64,000 nucleotides of DNA from CAKSHC01 sp045595395 (GTDB lineage Bacteria; Bacillota; Clostridia; Oscillospirales; UMGS1783). Location: contig JAZOAH010000028.1 in assembly GCA_045595395.1 (NCBI GenBank), positions 62,001 to 126,000 of the forward strand, given 5' to 3'. The first letter of the stretch is position 1. Each line of letters begins with the position of its first letter. Both the position numbers and the translations under genes were made by a program. Positions 49,152-57,673 of this stretch are shown piece by piece. The notes under the pieces are model-generated. The model was not told the origin of the DNA. It saw only the letters and a list, made by a program, of their open reading frames with translations, and searched no databases.

Positions 49152-49859
49152 ATGCTTGCCATTTATAAACGTGAACTCAAGTCCTATTTCCTCACGGCGA
49201 TGGGCTATGTGTTCCTAACCATCTTCATGATCATTCTGGGCATGCTCTTTTTCTTCAACAACATCGCCAAAAACTCGGCCGACCTGCAAAGCTATTATTC
49301 GGCCGTCGATCCGCTGTATCTGATCATCTTTACCGTCATCCTGACCATGCGTCTGATGACCGATGATAAGCGCAACCGCACCGAGGTGCTGCTGTTGACG
49401 GCACCCGTCTCGGCTGCCGGGATCGTAATGGGCAAGTTTTTAGCCGCTTTTTCGGTCTATGCCATCGGCGTGATCTCCACCATCATCTATGCTATCTTTG
49501 CCCTTATCTATTCCGAGATCAGCCTGGTGGTCGTCATCGGCGGAATGATTGGGCTTTTGCTCTACGGCGCCTTGTTTATTTCCATCGGCACCTTTATCTC
49601 GTCACTGACCGACAGCCAGGTCGTGGCCGCTATTGCCACCTTCTGTTCCCTCTTCTTCCTGTACCTGGCCGAAAGTTTTATCTCATATATTCCCAACACG
49701 ACCGTGACCAATATCCTATACTGGCTCTCGCTCGACAGCAAATACACCCAGATCTCACAGGGGCTGCTCAGCATCGGACATTTGGTCTATTTCCTGAGCC
49801 TGACGGCGCTTTTCCTCTTCCTCACCATTCGTGTGATCGAGAAGAAAAGATGGGAATAA
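49152..49859 (+). CDS. ABC transporter permease (GldF-like)
   Basis: 235 residues with about six membrane helices (for example YVFLTIFMIILGMLFFFNN and VVIGGMIGLLLYGALFI). The N-terminal LAIYKRELKSYFLTAMGY is the ABC-2/GldF signature. The ATG directly follows the ATPase stop, so translation is coupled. Pairs with the ATPase to form the transporter core. Substrate unknown. Confidence 0.93.
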   Translation: MLAIYKRELKSYFLTAMGYVFLTIFMIILGMLFFFNNIAKNSADLQSYYSAVDPLYLIIFTVILTMRLMTDDKRNRTEVLLLTAPVSAAGIVMGKFLAAFSVYAIGVISTIIYAIFALIYSEISLVVVIGGMIGLLLYGALFISIGTFISSLTDSQVVAAIATFCSLFFLYLAESFISYIPNTTVTNILYWLSLDSKYTQISQGLLSIGHLVYFLSLTALFLFLTIRVIEKKRWE

Positions 49860-49872
49860 AGGAGGATCAATC

Positions 49873-51291
49873 ATGAAGAATTTTAACATTAAAACCTCCT
49901 CCAAGTACAAGCTGACCTCCTGGGTCTATATCGCGATCATTGTTGTTATTTTGATCGTCATTAACATTGCCGCCAACCTGTTCAGCTATCAGATCGACTT
50001 TACCGCCAAGAAGACCTTCTCGCTGACCGGCGAATGCAAGGCTATGCTGGATACCGTAAAGCAGGATGTTGAGATCGTTGCTTGCAGTGACCGCATCAAT
50101 TTCTCGGCCAATATCTATTTAGCCAACATCGCCGAAACGGTGGAGAATATGGCCGATTATTCCGACCATATTGATGCCACCTTTATGAGTGTCGATAAAA
50201 ACCCGGGACTTAAAGAGCAATATCCGACCTCCAACCTCAGCACATCCAACATCATCGTTCGCCTCAAGGATGACCCGGCCAAGCACAAGATCGTCAGCAT
50301 AGAAAACATGTTTGAGACCGATGATACCGGCAAGACCATTACCGAATCCAAGGTAGAATACACCCTGGCCAATGCCATTGATTTTGTGATTCGGACCGAG
50401 TTTCCAGTCATCTACTACACCACCAATCACATGGAAGACCTGCCCGGTGATTTTCTTAGCCTGCTCAGCGGCAACAATTATACCGTCCGTCCCCTCAATC
50501 TGATTGCCGTCGATGTGCCCGAGGATGCTGACTATATCTTCCTGTTCAACCCCAAAACCGATTTTTCCGGCCTGGAGATCAATCGCATCGAATCCTTCTT
50601 AAGCAATAATGAGCAATACGGAAAGAATCTCTTTGCCTTCATGTCGCCCGAACAGACTGAGCTACCCAATCTGGAGAAGTTCTTTGGCGAATGGGGCATC
50701 GAGCTGGGTGACGGATATCTATACAATACCGTCTACTCGACCGACAGCGCCTATAACACCATGATGCTCTCCTATGGGGACATCAATGCCGCAGGCACCC
50801 TGTACAACTCGCAGGGTATTCTGGCCGAGCAGATCCGTCCGGTCAAAACCCTCTTTTTCTCCCGTGACTATTCCAGCACGACCTCTCTGCTGGATGCCAT
50901 GCCCTACACTCAGCACGCATCCAACGTACTGGCCGATAAAGCGCCCGACACCGACCCGTCCTACAACGGCTCGGTCATGGCCATGGGTACCCGCTATGTC
51001 AAGAACACCAATGTGCAATCTAATGTCGTAGTCAGCGGTTCCTATCAAATGATCGAGAACCTCTATATGGATTCGGCTCTGGGCAATGCCGCCTACATGG
51101 CTCAGGTCATCAATTATCTGGATGCCGACAGTTCCAAACTCTTCATTTTCCCCAAAAACATGGAAACACCGCTGCTCGACTTCCCCGACAATAGCGCCAG
51201 GACCACTGCTCTGATCGTTTTTGTCATCGTCATTCCCCTAACCTTGGCCGTCGTGGGCGTCTATGTGTTTATACGCCGGAGGAATAAATGA
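49873..51291 (+). CDS. GldG-family membrane protein
   Basis: 472 residues. One membrane helix at the N-terminus (about 17-40, WVYIAIIVVILIVINIAAN) and one at the C-terminus (ALIVFVIVIPLTLAVVGVYVF) enclose a large extracytoplasmic domain with the DxxAxxxFSLT start that GldG family members show after the first helix (QIDFTAKKTFSLTGE). GldG-type subunits are linked to ABC systems in many lineages without gliding. GGAGGATC before the ATG; stop overlaps the next start (ATGATG). Confidence 0.92.
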   Translation: MKNFNIKTSSKYKLTSWVYIAIIVVILIVINIAANLFSYQIDFTAKKTFSLTGECKAMLDTVKQDVEIVACSDRINFSANIYLANIAETVENMADYSDHIDATFMSVDKNPGLKEQYPTSNLSTSNIIVRLKDDPAKHKIVSIENMFETDDTGKTITESKVEYTLANAIDFVIRTEFPVIYYTTNHMEDLPGDFLSLLSGNNYTVRPLNLIAVDVPEDADYIFLFNPKTDFSGLEINRIESFLSNNEQYGKNLFAFMSPEQTELPNLEKFFGEWGIELGDGYLYNTVYSTDSAYNTMMLSYGDINAAGTLYNSQGILAEQIRPVKTLFFSRDYSSTTSLLDAMPYTQHASNVLADKAPDTDPSYNGSVMAMGTRYVKNTNVQSNVVVSGSYQMIENLYMDSALGNAAYMAQVINYLDADSSKLFIFPKNMETPLLDFPDNSARTTALIVFVIVIPLTLAVVGVYVFIRRRNK

Positions 51292-52667
51292 TGCAGACCA
51301 AACGAATTCTGATTGCCGGCATCGTACTGATCCTTTTGGTGGTGGCCACCATCGTCACCGTCGGCCTGCTGCCGCGCGATGAAAACAACAATATCGTTTC
51401 CCCTGCCTGGGTGGTGGCTGTGGAAGAGGAACGGGTTGCCGCCTTCGAGGTGACCAATACCAGCGGCTCCTATCAAGCCACCTTTGACAACGGCGTCACC
51501 ATCCGGGGTCTGGAAGACTATCCGCTAAGCGAAAACACCGTCAATCATATGCGTGCCGCCGTCGGCTCGGTCTACGCCTATGACACCATTGACCGCTCGG
51601 GCAAAGACCTGGACAAATACGGCTTCTCATCCCCCACAGCAACAGCCACATTGACCGACACAAGCGGAAAGCAGATCCGCTTTACAGTCGGCGGCCTTAT
51701 GCCAAACGGTACGGCCTATTATGTCCTGAACGAAAACAACACCGTCTATGCCGTTTCCAGTAATTATCTGGAATTTGTCGTGGCCGACCTGCAAAGTTTC
51801 ATCAGCAAACAGATCACATCCATTCCCACTGATACCGCCTACCTGGTCGACTATCTGACCATCACCAAAAAAGGTCAGCCCTACCTCTCGATCATAGCTA
51901 TGGATGAGAGCGAATCGGTTCACTACAATAGCAACAAAGTATTCAAAATGCTCTATCCCTATCAGGGCCTGGGCCGCGATGTCAATATTGTCGGCTATTT
52001 GAATACGGTGTGCAATCTGACGGCTACAACCATCAAGAGTCTACACACCGATACCGAATCCCTGGAACAGCACGGCCTGCTGGATCCGGCCATTGTTGTA
52101 GAATATTCCTATCGGGGAGATGTAAAGCAACTATACTTTAGTGAGCCGGTCAACGGATTTTGCAATCTCTACACCGAAGGAAGCCCTATCATCTATTCGG
52201 TATTGGCACAAAAGATCAATCTGATCCAATTTGACGCCATGGATTTTGTTACTCCCTATCAGTTTGAGCGAGATATCAACGAAGTAGAGCGCATCATACT
52301 GCGCACTACTACGGAAGATTATACCTATAATATCAAGGTCACCAACGGCAAAACATCTGCCTCTCTCGACACAACACCGCTCAACGGTATCGCCTTTGAA
52401 AACTTTTATGATCTGCTGACCACCTCGGAGATCACCGGCGTTGCCCAAAAGCCGGCAGGTGCACCGACCCTGACCATGGTATTTCGGTATTATGCCTCAA
52501 CCGGAAAGAGCAATGACACCGTTTGTTTCTATCGCATTGACGACCGCACCTATTTCCTGGAGATCAATGGACAGGGCAATTTCTATGTGTCCTCTGTGTA
52601 TGTGGACAAGGTTTTGGAATGCATACAAAAACTCAACGCCGGTCAAGATTTTTCCATTAAATACTAA
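51288..52667 (+). CDS. DUF4340 domain-containing membrane-anchored protein
   Basis: 459 residues. One N-terminal membrane helix (about 8-28, AGIVLILLVVATIVTVGLL) and a large extracytoplasmic part with two DUF4340-type segments (LSENTVNHMRAAVGSVYAY and LTTSEITGVAQKPAGAP regions). The family repeatedly accompanies GldG genes. ATG 51288 overlaps the GldG-family stop; an adjacent ATG at 51291 is equally possible. GGAGGAATAA precedes. Last gene of the operon. Confidence 0.88.
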   Translation: MMQTKRILIAGIVLILLVVATIVTVGLLPRDENNNIVSPAWVVAVEEERVAAFEVTNTSGSYQATFDNGVTIRGLEDYPLSENTVNHMRAAVGSVYAYDTIDRSGKDLDKYGFSSPTATATLTDTSGKQIRFTVGGLMPNGTAYYVLNENNTVYAVSSNYLEFVVADLQSFISKQITSIPTDTAYLVDYLTITKKGQPYLSIIAMDESESVHYNSNKVFKMLYPYQGLGRDVNIVGYLNTVCNLTATTIKSLHTDTESLEQHGLLDPAIVVEYSYRGDVKQLYFSEPVNGFCNLYTEGSPIIYSVLAQKINLIQFDAMDFVTPYQFERDINEVERIILRTTTEDYTYNIKVTNGKTSASLDTTPLNGIAFENFYDLLTTSEITGVAQKPAGAPTLTMVFRYYASTGKSNDTVCFYRIDDRTYFLEINGQGNFYVSSVYVDKVLECIQKLNAGQDFSIKY

Positions 52668-52700
52668 AGAACTGCTCCCGAAAGGGAGCAGTTCTTATTT
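52667..52700. terminator. Bidirectional terminator
   Basis: 13-bp stem AAGAACTGCTCCC / GGGAGCAGTTCTT with GAAA loop, between the DUF4340 gene and the convergent methyltransferase gene. Confidence 0.9.
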
Positions 52701-53402
52701 GGCAATATAAATATGTCTGGTTCCGTGATCCATACCTTGCGTTAAGATCACACGAAATCCGGCCTGTTGCAGCAGCCGCCGCAGCCGATCATCCCGATAC
52801 AACCTCTCTTCGATCACATCGGTCTTTCGGGTATAGTTTTCGCCCTGTCGGGTAAATACATCAACCGTGAATCGACAAAGTTCCTTCTCTTCATCATAAT
52901 CATTTTCCCAGGCGGCAAATGCGCCCAAACTGCGAAAAACATAGGCGTTACGCCCGTAAACCTCGCGGAATTTCTTTTCGGTATTGACATCAAACACCAA
53001 CACCCCACCCCGCCGAAGCAGCCGCTTGGCGGCACAAAAGTTCGACAGCAACTCCTGCTCGTCGGTAATATGATTGATCACATCCAGGCTGGCCGTAACG
53101 GCATCGAAACAGGCCTGTCCCTCCACCTGCGGCAAGGTACAGCACCGCCAGTCAATATCCAGCCCTTCGCCCTTCTCTTTGGCGCAGGCCAGCATAGCCG
53201 CATCGGGATCGACACCACAGACCTTGGCTCCGCCCATAGCCAACGCAAGGCTGAGCCGCCCGGTGCCGCAGCCCATATCCAAAATATCTCCGCAGATAAC
53301 CCCGGCATCCGATAAGATCCGACGATAACGGCGCAGGATCTTTTGCTCATAATCCGGCTCAAAAAAGCCGTCATACACCGGCGCTAAGGCTGCATAACTC
53401 AT
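52695..53402 (-). CDS. Class I SAM-dependent methyltransferase
   Basis: 235 residues. Motif I ILDMGCGTGRLSLALA with the SAM-binding GxGxG, acidic VDPDAAML loop, and motif IV region CFDAVTASLDVINHI. Resembles small-molecule methyltransferases of the YodH/UbiE-like type; substrate not assignable. Overlaps the YerC gene by 4 bases on the same strand, so the pair is coupled. Confidence 0.92.
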   Translation of the reverse strand: MSYAALAPVYDGFFEPDYEQKILRRYRRILSDAGVICGDILDMGCGTGRLSLALAMGGAKVCGVDPDAAMLACAKEKGEGLDIDWRCCTLPQVEGQACFDAVTASLDVINHITDEQELLSNFCAAKRLLRRGGVLVFDVNTEKKFREVYGRNAYVFRSLGAFAAWENDYDEEKELCRFTVDVFTRQGENYTRKTDVIEERLYRDDRLRRLLQQAGFRVILTQGMDHGTRHIYIAK

Positions 53403-53695
53403 GATTTCTGCCCTAAACGCTCCAGCACCATCGTATAACCGTCACTGCCATACTGCAGGCAGCGATTGACACGGGTGATGGTGGCTGTGCTTGAATCGGT
53501 ACGGCTCACGATCTCGGTATACGGGGTACCGGCCTGCAACAGCTTGGCGATCTCCAGCCGCTGAGACAGCGACTTGATCTCATTAACGGTGCACAAATCG
53601 TCAAAAAAAGCCTCGAACTCCTCTACACTTTTTAAGGATGCCAAGGCCATAAATAACTGCTCGGTTTCTTTGGTTCTTAATTTTTCATTCATCAT
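53399..53695 (-). CDS. YerC/YecD-type TrpR-related regulator
   Basis: 98 residues. TrpR-like helix-turn-helix domain with KSLSQRLEIAKLLQAGTPYTE and SRTDSSTATITRVNRCLQYG. This is the small YerC family, which in Firmicutes has unclear targets. The first of two adjacent ATGs is used; the next at 53692 fits the ribosome binding site better. It heads a two-gene operon with the methyltransferase gene, overlapping it by 4 bases. The TrpR similarity does not imply tryptophan sensing. Confidence 0.9.
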   Translation of the reverse strand: MMNEKLRTKETEQLFMALASLKSVEEFEAFFDDLCTVNEIKSLSQRLEIAKLLQAGTPYTEIVSRTDSSTATITRVNRCLQYGSDGYTMVLERLGQKS

Positions 53696-53708
53696 ATCAC
53701 CCTATATC

Positions 53709-53737
53709 ATGGTATCACGGTAATATAGAAAAGTCAA
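53709..53737 (-). promoter_or_regulatory. Promoter of the YerC-methyltransferase operon
   Basis: Minus-strand TTGACT, 17-bp spacer, TACCAT, just upstream of the YerC start. Confidence 0.5.
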
Positions 53738-53763
53738 TTCTTTTCAAAAAAATCCCTTTTCCC

Positions 53764-53791
53764 TTGCCTATCCGACAAAAATGACTATAAT
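53764..53791 (+). promoter_or_regulatory. Promoter of thiN
   Basis: TTGCCT, 16-bp spacer, TATAAT, 19 bases before the thiN start. Confidence 0.7.
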
Positions 53792-53810
53792 AGAAGCAAG
53801 AGGTGTTAGT

Positions 53811-54440
53811 ATGAACCGATGCATCATCATCTGCGGCTATATCAACGGAACCATCCGTCAGGCCGTATCGTTACAACCGAAGGATTTTATCATCTGTGCC
53901 GATGCCGGGCTGGATCTGGCTGTGCGTGAGGACATTCGCCCCCATCTCTATATCGGTGACGGCGATTCCCGCCGCACCGCCTTTGACGGCCCCTGCATCC
54001 ATCTGCCGATCCGCAAGGATGATACCGATCTGATGGCCGCCATCCGATACGCCATCGAACATGATTTTAACGATCTGTGGATCATCGGCGGCTTGGGCGG
54101 ACGGTTTGACCATTCGATAGCCTCACTCCAGTCCCTCGCCTACGCCCTCGCCCACGGCGTTAAAGCTCGCCTGGTCGATGCCGACACCGCCATTTTCCTC
54201 TGCCGTGACCGCATCACCCTCCCCCGTCGGCCCGGTTTTACCCTGTCGGTCTTCGCCTACGGCGGCACCTGCACCGGCGTCCGAATTTCCGGCGCCTCCT
54301 ATTCGCTCGAAAATGCCACGCTAACGCCCGACTTTCCCTTGGGGGTAAGCAATGAGATCATCGAAGAAGAAGCCGTTATCAAGGTCAAAACGGGGGTTTT
54401 ACTTGTCATTTGCTCCAAAGACGCACAAAAGCATACCTAA
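53811..54440 (+). CDS. thiN: Thiamine diphosphokinase
   Basis: Pyrophosphorylates thiamine to thiamine diphosphate. 209 residues. RCIIICGYINGTIR at the start, IICADAGLDLAV, YIGDGDSRR (family IGDxDS), LPIRKDDTDLMAAIR and IIGGLGGRFDHSIASLQSL are the family motifs. ATG 53811 has AGAGGTG upstream. Stands alone; no thiamine synthesis genes or TPP riboswitch are seen. Its stop lies inside the terminator loop shared with comF. Confidence 0.93.
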   Translation: MNRCIIICGYINGTIRQAVSLQPKDFIICADAGLDLAVREDIRPHLYIGDGDSRRTAFDGPCIHLPIRKDDTDLMAAIRYAIEHDFNDLWIIGGLGGRFDHSIASLQSLAYALAHGVKARLVDADTAIFLCRDRITLPRRPGFTLSVFAYGGTCTGVRISGASYSLENATLTPDFPLGVSNEIIEEEAVIKVKTGVLLVICSKDAQKHT

Positions 54441-54456
54441 GTTAGGTATGCTTTTT
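54426..54456. terminator. Bidirectional terminator spanning thiN and comF stop codons
   Basis: AAGCATACC / GGTATGCTT stem with loop TAAGTTA. The thiN stop TAA (54438-54440) is in the loop and the comF stop (54442-54444) also; T runs on both strands. Confidence 0.85.
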
Positions 54457-55122
54457 CTTTTTGCCGCTGGTGCAGCCCGCCAAACCGACCACACACCGAG
54501 CGCCTGCCTGGCGGAGCATTTTGGCGCACTCTCGCATGGTAGCACCTGTGGTATAGACATCATCGATGAGCACGACCGTTTTATTCCTGACGGCATCCGG
54601 CTCGAGAACACGGTAGCAGCCTTTGACATTGGCTGCACGTGCCTTGGCGCTGATCTGCAAGGACTGCTTGGGCGTGTCCTTATGCTTTTCCAGCGTTTCC
54701 AGATAGGTCATGCCTTTGAACAAGGCATATTGCCGTGCTATCATTTCACTTTGGTTGAAGCCACGTCGGCGCAAACGCCGTCGACTCAGCGGTATCGCCG
54801 TGACAAAGTCAGCCTGCGCCAGACCTGACACCTGTTCCATATCGGCCATGGCTCGGGCAAATTGCTCCGCCGCACTGCGGTGGTTATAAAATTTCAAGGC
54901 TTTGGCCGCACGCCGAGCCGAACCGGTATAATAGTAGGGGGCACGCAGGCAAAACAGATCGGGGCGTTTGGTGTTGGGCGTGAGGGTATAGACATGACAA
55001 AGCGGTAGGCCTTTCTGACATTCGGCACAGTACTGCCCGTCCTTACCCGATAATTCACCGCAAAAGGGACAACGAGGCGGAAAACTCAGATCACGAATCC
55101 ACGCAATAATCCGTCGCATCAT
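54442..55122 (-). CDS. comF: ComF family protein
   Basis: 226 residues. N-terminal zinc-binding CPFCGELSGKDGQYCAEC and a C-terminal phosphoribosyltransferase-type domain with PLSRRRLRRRGFNQSEMIA and VVLIDDVYTTGATMRECA. Linked to natural competence and to DNA handling after uptake. ATG 55122 is used; it overlaps the recD2 stop (ATGA). The upstream frame extension to 55314 is an overlap with recD2 and lacks support. Confidence 0.93.
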   Translation of the reverse strand: MMRRIIAWIRDLSFPPRCPFCGELSGKDGQYCAECQKGLPLCHVYTLTPNTKRPDLFCLRAPYYYTGSARRAAKALKFYNHRSAAEQFARAMADMEQVSGLAQADFVTAIPLSRRRLRRRGFNQSEMIARQYALFKGMTYLETLEKHKDTPKQSLQISAKARAANVKGCYRVLEPDAVRNKTVVLIDDVYTTGATMRECAKMLRQAGARCVVGLAGCTSGKKKKHT

Positions 55123-57326
55123 GAAATGAAATCCTCCAATAAATACCGCAGTCCCGAAAACCGTTTGGTTTTGGTCTTGTTTTCGATCATCTGATCGATC
55201 TTGCCGGGATCGGCGACAATGACCAGTCGCTCTTTGGCACGGGTCATGGCCGTATACAGCAGGTTGCGATACAGGAGATTGCGTGGGGCGTCGACCACCG
55301 ACAAGATCACACACTTAAACTCACTGCCCTGGCTCTTATGCACCGTCATGGCATAGGCAAAATCCAGCTGATCCAGGCAGGAGAAGGGGTAGTTTGCCGT
55401 CTTATCATCAAATCGGATCTCCATACATTCGGCATATGGATCAATGGAACAAATGATCCCGATATCCCCATTAAAGATACCGACACCCAACTCTCCGCTC
55501 GGCATTTTATATGTGATATCGTAGTTGTTGCGGATCTGCATCACCTTGTCCCCCACACGAAATCCATGCTTGCCCCACGGCTTTTCCTGCTTGTCCGGCG
55601 ATGGCGGATTGACGGCGGCACGCAGATGCTCGTTGAGATTGACCGTGCCGCAAATGCCGAGTTTTGACAGAGAGATGACCTGGATATCCGACAGCGGATC
55701 ATAGCCATAGGTGTTGACCAGGCGGCGTACAGCCAGATCCACGATCAGCTGTGAGGAGGCCACCGCACCCGGAGCCTTAAGCAAAAAGGCATCCCGGTTA
55801 GCCCCCGTCAACTGCAACGACTCGCCTCGCAGGATTCCGTGGGCATTGGAAATGATCAGCGAGTCGGCTGCCTGCCGAAAGACATGCGACAATGACACCG
55901 TTTCCACCCGACCCGAGGCAATAATATCTCCCAGCATATTTCCCGGGCCTACCGGCGGCAACTGATCGGCATCCCCCACCAAGATCAAGCGACAGCCATC
56001 GGGCAACGCCCGCAGCAACGCCTGCATCAGATCAATATCGATCATGGATGCCTCATCGCAGATGACGGCATCGTATTTCAAGGTTTCATTTTCATTTTTG
56101 GCAAAATGCGGGAGCGAATCACCGCTGTATTGCATCTCCAGCATCCGATGAATGGTTTTGGCCTCATCGCCCGTCAATTCCGAAATGCGCTTGGCGGCAC
56201 GCCCGGTCGGTGCGGCCAGCGCATAATTAACACCCAGCATCTGATACAGGGCAATGATGCCGGACAGCGCCGTCGTTTTACCGGTACCGGGCCCGCCGGT
56301 CAGCACTATGACCCCGCAGCGGGCGGCCGCATCAATGGCATCCATCTGCTGATCATTCAGCTGCAGTTTAAGTTTCTTTTCCACCTGCGCCAAATGCTCC
56401 GGCCGATAATCGGTAAAGTGCCGCACATGGCTCTGCAGTCGGGCGATGCGCCAGGCACAGTACTGCTCGGCCTTATAATACCGCTCCAAATAGACGGCAT
56501 TTTTATTGCCGATCTGCCGATTATAGAGCACCTCATCCTCGATCATCTGATCAAGACGAGCCTCTACAGCCGATTCGGATATCTCGATCAACTGCGCCGT
56601 CATCGCAACCAGTGCGTCACGGGGAATAAAGGTGTGCCCTGCGCCGTAAGCATTGCGGCCCAGCACATATTTGATGGCCGAAGAAATGCGCAGCGGACTG
56701 CTTTTATCAAATTCCATGCGGGTGGCGATCTCGTCGGCATCGGCAAAACTGACACCGTCGATCAACTCGCACAACACATAGGGATTGCACCGAATGACAT
56801 CCTCCGCAGCACAGCCCCAGCATTTCCACACGGCAAAAGCCACCGAAATGCTCACACCGTACCGTTGCAAAAAGAGCATAACACGGCGGATCCCGAACTG
56901 TTCCCGAAAAGCCTGGGAGATATTTTTGGCCTTAGCCTCGGTAATACCACGCACCCGTGCCAGCTGCTCCGGCGCATGCTCGATCACATCCAGAGTGCGT
57001 TCGCCAAATAACTCGATGAATTTATCGGCCGTCTTCTCTCCGACCCCCTTGATCGCACCGCCGGCCAGATAGGCACGAATGGCGTCAACGGTGGTCGGCA
57101 GTTCCTTTTCATAGCTTTCCACCTGGAACTGCCTTCCGTAATTGGGATGCTCCACCCATCGACCGGCTGCCCGAATCCGCTCTCCGACCGTTATGTAGGG
57201 CAGCGTACCGACCACCGTGACCTCGTCATCCTCGGTCTTGACCTCGATGATGGCATAACCATTTTCTTGATTTTTGAAGATTACAGCGGTCACCGACCCC
57301 TGCAAAAATTCCTGCTGCTGCGCCAT
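55119..57326 (-). CDS. recD2: RecD2 ATP-dependent helicase
   Basis: 5'-3' DNA helicase of 735 residues. N-terminal OB and helix-hairpin-helix domains (QGSVTAVIFKNQENGYAII, RVRGITEAKAKNISQAF), then superfamily 1B motifs: Walker A VLTGGPGTGKTTAL, CDEASMIDIDLM, LILVGDADQLPPVGPGN and the UvrD-like MTVHKSQGSEF and YTAMTRAKERLVIV. Not the RecBCD-bound RecD. Start 57326 has AAAGGA 8 bases upstream. Upstream hypothetical gene ends 1 base before. Confidence 0.96.
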   Translation of the reverse strand: MAQQQEFLQGSVTAVIFKNQENGYAIIEVKTEDDEVTVVGTLPYITVGERIRAAGRWVEHPNYGRQFQVESYEKELPTTVDAIRAYLAGGAIKGVGEKTADKFIELFGERTLDVIEHAPEQLARVRGITEAKAKNISQAFREQFGIRRVMLFLQRYGVSISVAFAVWKCWGCAAEDVIRCNPYVLCELIDGVSFADADEIATRMEFDKSSPLRISSAIKYVLGRNAYGAGHTFIPRDALVAMTAQLIEISESAVEARLDQMIEDEVLYNRQIGNKNAVYLERYYKAEQYCAWRIARLQSHVRHFTDYRPEHLAQVEKKLKLQLNDQQMDAIDAAARCGVIVLTGGPGTGKTTALSGIIALYQMLGVNYALAAPTGRAAKRISELTGDEAKTIHRMLEMQYSGDSLPHFAKNENETLKYDAVICDEASMIDIDLMQALLRALPDGCRLILVGDADQLPPVGPGNMLGDIIASGRVETVSLSHVFRQAADSLIISNAHGILRGESLQLTGANRDAFLLKAPGAVASSQLIVDLAVRRLVNTYGYDPLSDIQVISLSKLGICGTVNLNEHLRAAVNPPSPDKQEKPWGKHGFRVGDKVMQIRNNYDITYKMPSGELGVGIFNGDIGIICSIDPYAECMEIRFDDKTANYPFSCLDQLDFAYAMTVHKSQGSEFKCVILSVVDAPRNLLYRNLLYTAMTRAKERLVIVADPGKIDQMIENKTKTKRFSGLRYLLEDFIS

Positions 57327-57327
57327 C

Positions 57328-57630
57328 CTATTGTTCCTTTTCGATCTGTAGATCGGGCACACTCAGCAAAAGCGTGTCGATCTGTTCCTGTGTAAGTCCG
57401 TTATCAATGATAACGATCTGCGTATCCGTCTTGCCGCATCGGCATCGCTCAGCCAGTTGTCGTACGGCAAAGGGCAGCATAGCATGATTGCCCCTGACCC
57501 GCAACTCCAACCGAGCCCCTTCGATCCCTTGATCGGATCCGAAAATGAGCCATTCACTGATTCCGATAATGACCCAAGCGATGCCTAACGCCGCAAACAA
57601 CGAAAGAAAGATGATCCATATCTGATCCAT
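57328..57630 (-). CDS. Hypothetical single-pass membrane protein
   Basis: 100 residues, no family recognised. One hydrophobic N-terminal segment (QIWIIFLSLFAALGIAWVII), then a soluble part with RCRCGKTDTQIVIIDNGLTQEQIDTLL. The Cys pair CRC could coordinate metal but this is only a guess. The start ATG 57630 lies 6 bases after AGGGGTG, which sits in the 3' arm of a hairpin between this gene and metK. Downstream neighbour recD2 begins one base after its stop. Confidence 0.65.
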   Translation of the reverse strand: MDQIWIIFLSLFAALGIAWVIIGISEWLIFGSDQGIEGARLELRVRGNHAMLPFAVRQLAERCRCGKTDTQIVIIDNGLTQEQIDTLLLSVPDLQIEKEQ

Positions 57631-57633
57631 AAA

Positions 57634-57670
57634 TTTCACCCCTTTTATCCTATGCGGAAAAGGGGTGAAA
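57634..57670 (-). promoter_or_regulatory. Hairpin sequestering a ribosome binding site
   Basis: Perfect 13-bp arms TTTCACCCCTTTT and AAAAGGGGTGAAA around an 11-base loop. On the minus strand the 3' arm holds the AGGGGTG Shine-Dalgarno site of the downstream gene; no U run follows, so it is not a simple terminator. Confidence 0.7.
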
Positions 57671-57673
57671 TGT

